64,000 bases of DNA, from assembly GCA_031291115.1 (NCBI GenBank), contig JARLJQ010000037.1:62001-126000 (forward strand). Direction: 5' to 3'. This DNA comes from Legionella sp. GTDB lineage: Bacteria; Pseudomonadota; Gammaproteobacteria; Legionellales; Legionellaceae. A program made the position numbers and the translations under genes. Of the stretch, positions 16,640 through 23,693 are shown piece by piece; the first letter of the stretch is position 1; each line of letters opens with the position of its first letter. Under the pieces are notes generated by a model. That model worked only from the letters and a program-made list of their open reading frames with translations, did no database searches and was not told the origin of the DNA.

Positions 16640-16698
16640 TCATCCATTTTGCTCTATTATTAAATGATAATACCACATATTTGTACAATTTAAACTCA

Positions 16699-16732
16699 CT
16701 TAATACTCCCTTAATATCTAGGTGATTATAAT
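16699..16732 (+). promoter_or_regulatory. PmrA-box-like direct repeat plus -10 element
   Basis: CTTAATACT-CC-CTTAATATC (16699-16718) matches the Legionella PmrA consensus cTTAATatT-N2-cTTAATatT at 16 of 18 box positions. A TATAAT hexamer follows at 16727-16732 and the start codon of the downstream gene at 16766. PmrA activates a set of Dot/Icm effector genes in Legionella and Coxiella. The orientation serves the plus-strand gene. Confidence 0.7.
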
Positions 16733-16765
16733 TAAAGTAAGAGCAAACCCAGTGGGGATGAAATA

Positions 16766-18259
16766 ATGGCTGTAAACGAAGAACATTTTGGCGATTTATA
16801 CAGTGATGAACGAGTTCATGACTTGTTAAGCCCTACTGCACAGAAAAAATTCGATGAGTATCAAGAGCAATTAACTGAGCTCAGTAAAACAATTCATGAC
16901 CTCAGTCCTGATTCAATCAATAACACGCCATGGAAAATTTGGGAAAATGGGTTGCGCCAGATTTATAAAAAAATGGTTTTTGACGCTTTTGATGCCTTTG
17001 ACCTTGAAATTCCTCCACACATGGAGTTACATTTTTCAGGTTCCCTTGCAAAAGCGCAAGCAACTGAATACAGCGATTTAGACGCCCTTGTTATTGTTCA
17101 GAATTCTGATGATGTTGAAAAAATACGCCCGGTATTTGAGGCACTCAACAATTTATGCCAGCGTATTTTTACAAGCACAAAGCAATTATACCCTGATCCA
17201 ATTGGTATCAATCCAAGCCGGCTTATTGGTACCGTGGATGAGCTATATAACCTGTTGAATGATGGCAATGTAGCGAACGTTGAAGCAACTGTCAGCTCCA
17301 TTTTAACCTCAAAACCTATTCTGCCTCATTATCAGCTCGGTGAAGCACTGCGTGCTAAAATTAAAGCAAATCCTGAGTTTACGGATTTTTGCTCTGCTGA
17401 ATATTTTTATCATACAGCAGTAAATGATTTTACTGCGCCACAAGATCAATCAGCAGTTATCAATATCAAAAAACATGTAATGCGCCCCATTGATTTTATG
17501 CTCATGGGCTTACGTGAAGAATTTAATTTATACAACGAAGACGGCTCGCATCTTTCTGCACCAGGTACAATAAGTTTGTTACGAGAACAAAAACTGCTGC
17601 CAGAGGAAAATATTGCTTTAATTGAGTCAGTTTACAATAGAGCGATGCTTAAACGATTCGACCTGCATGCGCAGTCCAAACAAGAAGAAGACGAAATGTC
17701 TTACTCAGATGCGCAAGAAATGCTTGATAACGTAGCACAATTAAGAGAATTGGCGGCGGCTCGTATCATTGCGCTGCATTCTCCATCTAAGGCTGAACAG
17801 CCTCAAAAAACTGGAAGCTTTTTCTCAAGACATGCGAACATTCTAAAAGCAATAAGTCTACTTGCATTAATTTTAATTGCTGGTGCCGCAGTGGGTGTGG
17901 GATTAGTCTTTGGAGGTGGATTTGCCATTCCACTAGCTGCAGCCGCTGCGGGAATGGTGGTTGGCACAGCACTTTTAGGTTATGGCTTGATTAAAGCAGC
18001 GCAAGCGCTAGGCAATTGGATTATCTCTAAAAATGAGAAGCCTAAAGAAGAAGTAAGCCCGCACGCCCCAGAAGTAAGAGGCAGCTATGCAGATTCTATG
18101 TCCCGGTTGGGGCAAAACGCTGCTGCTCATAATAATGCTGAACCTGATCATAGTGCAGAACCTGTTGCTCCTGCACACCATAGCGACGTACTTGCATTCC
18201 ATAGAGCTGATGATGAGGTGGAACCAACTGTCTCACCAACATTTTCCAAAAATCATTGA
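16766..18259 (+). CDS. Nucleotidyltransferase-fold membrane protein; candidate PmrA-regulated effector
   Basis: 497 residues; ATG with GGGGA 7 bases upstream. Residues ~80-112 carry the minimal nucleotidyltransferase signature: Gly-Ser at 92-93, then Asp104 and Asp106 in SDLDALVIV. The domain runs to about 300, an acidic helix follows, then two close transmembrane segments (~365-425, ALILIAGAAVGVGLVF and AAAAGMVVGTALLGYGL), and a disordered His/Ala-rich tail. Enzymes of this fold transfer NMP groups to proteins, RNA or small molecules; which one is unknown here. The hairpin-like membrane pair suggests anchoring in a host membrane after delivery. The PmrA-like box upstream supports effector status. 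Confidence 0.65.
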   Translation: MAVNEEHFGDLYSDERVHDLLSPTAQKKFDEYQEQLTELSKTIHDLSPDSINNTPWKIWENGLRQIYKKMVFDAFDAFDLEIPPHMELHFSGSLAKAQATEYSDLDALVIVQNSDDVEKIRPVFEALNNLCQRIFTSTKQLYPDPIGINPSRLIGTVDELYNLLNDGNVANVEATVSSILTSKPILPHYQLGEALRAKIKANPEFTDFCSAEYFYHTAVNDFTAPQDQSAVINIKKHVMRPIDFMLMGLREEFNLYNEDGSHLSAPGTISLLREQKLLPEENIALIESVYNRAMLKRFDLHAQSKQEEDEMSYSDAQEMLDNVAQLRELAAARIIALHSPSKAEQPQKTGSFFSRHANILKAISLLALILIAGAAVGVGLVFGGGFAIPLAAAAAGMVVGTALLGYGLIKAAQALGNWIISKNEKPKEEVSPHAPEVRGSYADSMSRLGQNAAAHNNAEPDHSAEPVAPAHHSDVLAFHRADDEVEPTVSPTFSKNH

Positions 18260-18349
18260 GTTAAGAGAAGCTCGTCGTCCACAGCGTAGCGAAGTAGTTA
18301 CAGCTCATCCAAAGAAAAAATCTTGGAACTATTAAATTCAATATTTAAA

Positions 18350-18377
18350 TTGACAAATAAATATTCAATATTATAAT
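18350..18377 (+). promoter_or_regulatory. Consensus sigma-70 promoter
   Basis: TTGACA (18350-18355), 16-bp spacer, TATAAT (18372-18377): an almost perfect promoter. It lies in the 485-bp gap between 18260 and 18744 and would give a leader of about 360 bases ahead of the ORF at 18745. The surrounding ~80 bp is homologous to 11863-11940. The same gap holds a fragment of repeat R1 near 18268-18300 and no visible coding sequence. Confidence 0.6.
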
Positions 18378-18744
18378 TTGGATAAAATAATCACCCAATG
18401 ATCAAATAAAGATCTCTTGGTGGCGTATTATAGTTAATGAAGTAATTAAAGTGGAAACAGTTATTTTGCAATTTTTTTAAATTAAGGTGCTGTCACTGAA
18501 GTTAACCGTCCAGCCCATAAAAGAGAAATTAACGGAAATCGTAATTTAAATAAAAAAATACCAACCTAAATGGAGCTTAGCTATTAACACTATCAGAAAC
18601 AATCATCCACGGCTGGAAAGCATGCAGCCAGGATCTTTTCAGCGCATCGCGAACTCATCCCTACATCTCAATCAATGATCGTCTTATAAATTTATTTATT
18701 TTGCATTACTCGCAAAATACGATCTTTCTTTTTAAGGAAAATAT

Positions 18745-19071
18745 ATGTCATCAAGCATCAGTGAAGTTGCCAAGAGTTTAGATTTAGAAAAAAACAGTAT
18801 AAAATTAGTTACTAATGCGGATTTATGGATAGCAGTAGGAAAATATATATATGAATGTATAAAAAAGAAGAGCCCTCTCAAGGAAAAAGAGCTTCAGGGT
18901 TATAAACAACTATGCCATTTTTATTTTGAATTGACAGGGAATAAAACTATTCCTCAAGCATGGGAATTAGACGAAGAAAACTGTCCAATTTATGACCTGA
19001 ACTTTGGAATGGCAGAGTCCAAATTACAGAGTCATCTGAAGACATTTAATAAATGTGATTATGCGAATTGA
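18745..19071 (+). CDS. Short hypothetical protein, possible N-terminal part of the next ORF
   Basis: 108 residues; ATG preceded by AAGGAAA. No recognised domain; helical and Lys-rich. It overlaps the following 870-residue ORF by 17 bases in another frame, and the downstream ORF opens only at about 19040 with no clear ribosome site. Either the two are translationally coupled, or a single indel has split one gene of roughly 980 codons. The run of effector-like genes makes this a candidate Dot/Icm substrate, by context only. Confidence 0.5.
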   Translation: MSSSISEVAKSLDLEKNSIKLVTNADLWIAVGKYIYECIKKKSPLKEKELQGYKQLCHFYFELTGNKTIPQAWELDEENCPIYDLNFGMAESKLQSHLKTFNKCDYAN

Positions 19072-21667
19072 AGGGTATCTTCGCCTCTCAAAAGGTCGCA
19101 TAGAAAAAACTGAAATACTGAAAAAAACCCTACTTGGTAAATGGATAGCACAAACTTGTACAGTTACTGGCTTTACAGATAATACTTACAAGCAAACCAA
19201 CAATCTTTCATGTCAAGAAATTGATACTCATCTTAACTACACTCCATTAGACTTAAAAAAAATCGAGCAATTAGGGGTAAATGAATTTTTGTGGTACACA
19301 AAACGCGCTAGGTTCGTCGGACCATCTAAAGGCACCCAGGCTGAATATTATTTGAAAGAAAAAGCCTCTACTATGCTTAATTTGGTAATAAATCTCCATC
19401 GCGCCACACTTAGAGTATCCTATATAAGAAAAGGATTAACGGTTGGAGTACACTTGAATGGTGCTTTTGGAGAAACCTGGCTATTTAGTGGAGATGGGAA
19501 ACCATTATTTGAGGGCTTGATGTCCGCTTTAGATCATGCAATTTCTAATTATGAAAAGGCTCTAAAGGAATTATGGGAATTATTTTACCTACAGTCCTAT
19601 CAGCCATTTGCACAAGAGCAACATAAAGACAAAACCGATATTGTATATCAAGATATGATGAAGGCATCGGGATTTTATGGGACTAGTACAGCGTCCATAA
19701 ATAAAATATATAAATTGATGAGTGATATTCACAACTATAAATTTCAGGTTTTACAATCAGATGAATCAAATAACGAAAAAAAATATTTTTTAACCATGCA
19801 GCTTTATGATTATTTATCCAGGATTGAAGGATACAATCCAAATAATCTGAGTGATTTGAAATCTCTCATGAGAAATAAAACGTATTGTGCCGGCAGAAGA
19901 ATTTATTCTAACCTAGGCAATCAAGATGCTGTAGGCTCAGAATCCGCCCTTTGCTTGAGTGATACTAATGCAATTTACTTGGAGAGCGCCAAAAACGCCT
20001 ACAAATCAGCCATAATGAGACTTGTAGAACATGGGGGATATCAAGCATTTGAGATTCCAAATGAACTTCTTGAGGCGTTCTATCAGTATACGTTAATAAG
20101 TCCAAATACTTCTCCTGACAAACTAGAAAACTGTATGAAAGAGTATGAAAAAGCATTAGAAACCGCCAAACAACATAAACTCCAACAAGCAGAATCAGCC
20201 CATAATCCTGCGCATCCATTTAAAATTACTTTTGAAAGCACACAATCTGCCTACAAATCAGCTAAAATGAGTCTTATAGAACAAGGGGGGTATGATGAAT
20301 CAGAACTTCCCCAGATTCTTCTTGAGGCTTTTTATCAACGTGCTTTAATAACCTCAGAGACTCCTCATTCGGAAGCACGAGACCTCTGTATTGAAAAGTA
20401 TAATGAGGCATTAAAAATAGCCCAGCTACATAAACTCGAACAACCAAGTAAAAACGATCCAATGAGAGTACAAAATGCTATGAAACTAGCAATAATAAAC
20501 CTTATGGATATGGGGGGGTATGATGTGTCAAGCCTCGACGACGAGCTTGTTGAGGCTTTTTTCCAATATAACTTAATAACGGCAGAGACTCCTCAAGACC
20601 AAAAAAGTGCCTATATAAAAAAATATGACGAAGCAGTAGAAACAGCTAAATTAAATAAAAAACTCCAACAACAGGAAGAAATAGAGATGCCACAACCAGA
20701 AGAATTACAGGCCTTACCATTACAGGTCTTACCAGCAGATGATTATATTGTGCCAATGAGCGCTTCAATTGGTGTAGCAATTAAATTGGAAGGTTTGTTT
20801 AATAAATCAACTGATGTATATTCAGAGTCATTTATACCCTTATCTACAATTGCTCCATTGCATAAAAAACTTGCTTCGAATTTTCATCGTCTCATTTATG
20901 AAACAGTATTAAAACCTTATGACACTATTGTAACTAACCGTTTTGTATCATTTATCTATGCTTATAAAGAGGCTCAGTTAAAATTATTGCAAAATCATTA
21001 TTCACGAATGGTGGATGCATTACTTGAAGTGGTTAGAACTGATAATATCTATGCTCCAGAGAATAAAATTGCTTTGGAAGTTATTGATCAATGTTTGTTG
21101 CAAGGCTTAATAGAAATATCTCAAGCCATGAGCTGGATTAAAATACCTCACACCGTATTTACATCTGTACTGCCTAAAAAAATCAATATGCTCGAAAGCA
21201 TGCCTGAAAATCGTATCAAATTTCTTTCTCCTCAAGTGATTATTGCAGAAGTTACTGCTAGAAATGCGGCTCTAAGTGCAGAGAAGACTGCTCTTAAAGC
21301 AGAGAATACTGCTGCTAAAGCAGTGATTACTGCTGCTAAAGCAGAGATTACTGCTGCTAACGCAGAGAATACTGCTCTTAAAGCTCAACTGCATGAAACA
21401 ACAGCTACCCTTGATGCAACTAAAATAGAAGCTGCGACATATAAAACTGCAGCTGATGAAGCATTCACCAACAATATATTAGCTAATAAACAGTTACAAC
21501 AAATGGCTAAATCATTACAGCCTCTTTTACAAGATAAAGCATCTAAAGCAACTTCAAGTAAATCAGCAGCTAGTTCGCAAGGTATTTTTGCTCACGGTGC
21601 TACTAGTGGCACAGAGTCTCAAGCAGAAAATAATCAGAGTATAGCTCAAGGACTTCCTAATGGATGA
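19055..21667 (+). CDS. Large repeat-containing effector-like protein
   Basis: Up to 870 residues, first codon GTG (ATG at 19061). Residues ~300-545 contain three tandem units of about 70 residues, each with a core like AYKSAxMxLxExGGYxxxELxxxLLEAFYQ followed by a KYxEALxxAKxHKL helix. A globular region follows (~555-725), then an Ala-rich coiled coil built of 7-residue repeats (ALKAENT, AAKAVIT, AAKAEIT) at ~735-790. The tail is Ser-rich (SSKSAASSQGIF). No family recognised. Its stop overlaps the start of the J-domain gene by 8 bases, so the two are probably co-translated and may act together. Confidence 0.6.
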   Translation: MIMRIEGYLRLSKGRIEKTEILKKTLLGKWIAQTCTVTGFTDNTYKQTNNLSCQEIDTHLNYTPLDLKKIEQLGVNEFLWYTKRARFVGPSKGTQAEYYLKEKASTMLNLVINLHRATLRVSYIRKGLTVGVHLNGAFGETWLFSGDGKPLFEGLMSALDHAISNYEKALKELWELFYLQSYQPFAQEQHKDKTDIVYQDMMKASGFYGTSTASINKIYKLMSDIHNYKFQVLQSDESNNEKKYFLTMQLYDYLSRIEGYNPNNLSDLKSLMRNKTYCAGRRIYSNLGNQDAVGSESALCLSDTNAIYLESAKNAYKSAIMRLVEHGGYQAFEIPNELLEAFYQYTLISPNTSPDKLENCMKEYEKALETAKQHKLQQAESAHNPAHPFKITFESTQSAYKSAKMSLIEQGGYDESELPQILLEAFYQRALITSETPHSEARDLCIEKYNEALKIAQLHKLEQPSKNDPMRVQNAMKLAIINLMDMGGYDVSSLDDELVEAFFQYNLITAETPQDQKSAYIKKYDEAVETAKLNKKLQQQEEIEMPQPEELQALPLQVLPADDYIVPMSASIGVAIKLEGLFNKSTDVYSESFIPLSTIAPLHKKLASNFHRLIYETVLKPYDTIVTNRFVSFIYAYKEAQLKLLQNHYSRMVDALLEVVRTDNIYAPENKIALEVIDQCLLQGLIEISQAMSWIKIPHTVFTSVLPKKINMLESMPENRIKFLSPQVIIAEVTARNAALSAEKTALKAENTAAKAVITAAKAEITAANAENTALKAQLHETTATLDATKIEAATYKTAADEAFTNNILANKQLQQMAKSLQPLLQDKASKATSSKSAASSQGIFAHGATSGTESQAENNQSIAQGLPNG
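21267..21390 (+). repeat. 21-bp in-frame tandem repeats
   Basis: Roughly five copies of a 21-bp unit (GCTAAAGCAGAGATTACTGC type), each coding a seven-residue coiled-coil heptad. Unit number could vary without changing the frame. Confidence 0.7.
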
Positions 21668-22880
21668 CATCTTTGAATTAGACTTACATGCATTGTCTTG
21701 GCTTAATTATCATTGGTTTTGGGGGCTTAGATACGGTAAAGCTCCTCCATCTGTGACTATGGATATAGAGGTGACTCATTTATTGAACGATAAAGAAGCA
21801 TTGTCTCGCATCATAGAAGAGCATCTGACCGCTTACCAAAAACCTGCTGTGGTGCGTTTTTTTTATTGGTTATTTAACATTAATAACTACGCACATAATG
21901 CTTATTTACTTATGGCCTATAAAGCACATCAGGATTATTTATATCATTCACAAAAGGATAATCACGCGATGGAATTCAAAGAAATGTTTTCATGGAGTTA
22001 TTTAAGCAAAATGCTGGCGAATATAAAAAAAAGAATTTTTGATCTTTTAGACATTAATGGGAAGTTACCTTTATTAAAACATGACGCATCACAAAGCGAG
22101 GTTTTTGAGGAGCAAGCAGAAGAGATATCTTCGCCGTCGATTGATGCTGATGCTGATGCTGATGCTGATGCTGATGCTGATGCTGCGAAAATTACTGTTA
22201 CATCCTCAATGCTACCACATTTAGAGGAACTGAATTTTCACTTGAAATTAGGGGATTCATTAGCTTTGTCAGATTTTAAAGCAGGATGCAGAAAACGGTT
22301 TCTTGCAACACACCCAGATAAAGGAGGATCGGCGGACGCATTCAGACGTGCACGTGATGCAGCACAGTCTTTAACTGACATGATATTTTCACGCTCTAGT
22401 TCCAGTAACATGGGTTTATATAGCGAATGGAAGGATTTTTATACTTGGGCCAATGTTACCAGAGCCGATCTTGAAAAGATCTCTGAGGATCTTAAAATTA
22501 TCGCTGCAGATAATAAAATTATCGCTGCAGATGCTAAAATTATCGCTGCAGATGCTAAAATTATCGCTGCAGATAATAAAATTATAAAAGCTGCTTTAGA
22601 TGAGATAATAAAGCTAGATGCCGAAATCTCATCACAAGTTGCTGCAAATATGGCGGAGCTAGTTGAATTGAATGCACGAATAAGTACTACAGTTGCAACC
22701 ATGAACAATATGCAAGGGATAATAGATTACCTTATGGATAAGCCAAGTTCATATAATGCAACTGCCAGTAGTCAAGGCTTTTTTTCTTCCGCTTCTTCTT
22801 CCTCTGCTTCTGAGAGCGGTCAAGCATCAGAATCTAATGTTGATCTAGATACGGAGCAGGAAACAGTATCCCTCCATTAG
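21660..22880 (+). CDS. J-domain effector-like protein (HPDKGG)
   Basis: 406 residues; ATG overlaps the preceding stop (ATGGATGA). Residues ~1-150 are helical and unassigned. A Asp-Ala dipeptide run follows (~162-175). Residues ~185-240 form a J-domain-like helix-loop-helix with HPDKGG, His218-Pro219-Asp220 (FKAGCRKRFLATHPDKGG). The HPD tripeptide stimulates Hsp70 ATPase activity; the HPDKGG form is notable in polyomavirus T antigens and in eukaryotic J proteins. Next come four 7-residue KIIAAD repeats, a coiled coil, and a Ser-rich tail whose SSQGFF resembles SSQGIF in the preceding protein. No zinc finger or client-binding DnaJ domains, so it is not a housekeeping DnaJ. A host Hsp70-directed role is inference. 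Confidence 0.7.
   Translation: MDDIFELDLHALSWLNYHWFWGLRYGKAPPSVTMDIEVTHLLNDKEALSRIIEEHLTAYQKPAVVRFFYWLFNINNYAHNAYLLMAYKAHQDYLYHSQKDNHAMEFKEMFSWSYLSKMLANIKKRIFDLLDINGKLPLLKHDASQSEVFEEQAEEISSPSIDADADADADADADAAKITVTSSMLPHLEELNFHLKLGDSLALSDFKAGCRKRFLATHPDKGGSADAFRRARDAAQSLTDMIFSRSSSSNMGLYSEWKDFYTWANVTRADLEKISEDLKIIAADNKIIAADAKIIAADAKIIAADNKIIKAALDEIIKLDAEISSQVAANMAELVELNARISTTVATMNNMQGIIDYLMDKPSSYNATASSQGFFSSASSSSASESGQASESNVDLDTEQETVSLH
22143..22184 (+). repeat. (GATGCT)7 microsatellite
   Basis: Seven perfect copies of GATGCT encoding Asp-Ala pairs. Slippage by whole units would change the linker length before the J domain but keep the frame. Confidence 0.9.
22494..22577 (+). repeat. Four 21-bp tandem repeats (KIIAAD N/A)
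   Basis: Units 22494-22514, 22515-22535, 22536-22556 and 22557-22577 are identical except for the last codon (AAT or GCT). They are too uniform at the DNA level for old repeats and suggest recent expansion. Confidence 0.9.
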
Positions 22881-22924
22881 TTTGATATGTTTTTAAACAA
22901 ACTTGTTATGTAGTTATCATGGAG

Positions 22925-22958
22925 CTTCCTCGCTATTCAGAAGTGAATAGCGAGGAAG
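22925..22958. terminator. Perfect 15-bp hairpin after the J-domain cluster
   Basis: CTTCCTCGCTATTCA (22925-22939), GAAG tetraloop-sized gap, TGAATAGCGAGGAAG (22944-22958), then TTCTGTT. It sits between convergent genes and is a plausible bidirectional terminator. The left arm and its flank recur at 11950-11985 without the right arm, so it is also part of a dispersed repeat. Confidence 0.6.
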
Positions 22959-22987
22959 TTCTGTTACATGAGTGTAGCCGCATGTAT

Positions 22988-23521
22988 CTACAATTCCTCC
23001 ACCGAAAAATCAGCACCATCTAAAACGTCTGCCTGGCCATAAAACACACTTAACGCATCACGAAACCGTTGCGCCCGTTCAGACAATCCAAAGGTGCAAT
23101 AATGCTGAACTTGCGCATACACTGCCTGTTTAAATGGTTCTGTATCTGACTCTGCCCCATCTAAATTATCAACGCTCACGCGAAATTTATGCCCACAGGC
23201 TTTAGAAAGTATCCATTCTATTGCCTGGGGTTTCACCTCAACTTGTTGAAATAAGGCTTGTTGTTCTGCGTTACGGCCATCAGGCATGTACCAATAACCA
23301 AAATCAACTAATTTTCTTCGCTCAGCACCGGCAATCAGCCAATGCGAACATTCGTGCAAAGCGCTGCTAAAGAAACCATGTGCAAAGCATATAATGTTAA
23401 AATCTCGTTGTTTATCAACAGGTAAGTAGATTGGTTCATTATCCCCCTTTACCAATCTGGTGTTATAATCTTCACTAAAACAGGTGTGAAAAATGGTAAT
23501 TAAATCTTCGTAGTGGTGCAC
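22988..23521 (-). CDS. epmC: Elongation factor P hydroxylase
   Basis: 177 residues of the EpmC/YfcM family, which hydroxylates the modified lysine of EF-P. The family N-terminus HHYEDLITIF and the blocks NTRLVKGDNEPIYLP, FAHGFFSSALHECSHWLIAG (putative metal ligands HExxH-like HECSH) and LVDFGYWYMPDGRN are all present, and length matches E. coli (182). GTG at 23521 is taken as start because AAAAGG lies 7 bases upstream; the TTG two codons earlier is too close to it. Monocistronic, convergent with the J-domain cluster. Confidence 0.88.
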   Translation of the reverse strand: MHHYEDLITIFHTCFSEDYNTRLVKGDNEPIYLPVDKQRDFNIICFAHGFFSSALHECSHWLIAGAERRKLVDFGYWYMPDGRNAEQQALFQQVEVKPQAIEWILSKACGHKFRVSVDNLDGAESDTEPFKQAVYAQVQHYCTFGLSERAQRFRDALSVFYGQADVLDGADFSVEEL

Positions 23522-23693
23522 AAACAAACCTTTTCAATAACTAAATCCTCACAATAGTGGCTAAGTTATACTAATATGTTTAAATAGTCATCATTTTTAT
23601 ATTTATTAGGGAGAACCTGCATTAATTGAAGAAGTTATACTAAGATTAATGGTACGTGTTCAGGGATTTTTCGTTAAGAGATGAGAACAAAAT

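Noticed and set aside
22439..22708. 89-codon minus-strand ORF opposite the 21-bp repeats
   Set aside because: Its apparent repeat structure is only the complement of the KIIAAD repeats of the J-domain gene; no ribosome site.
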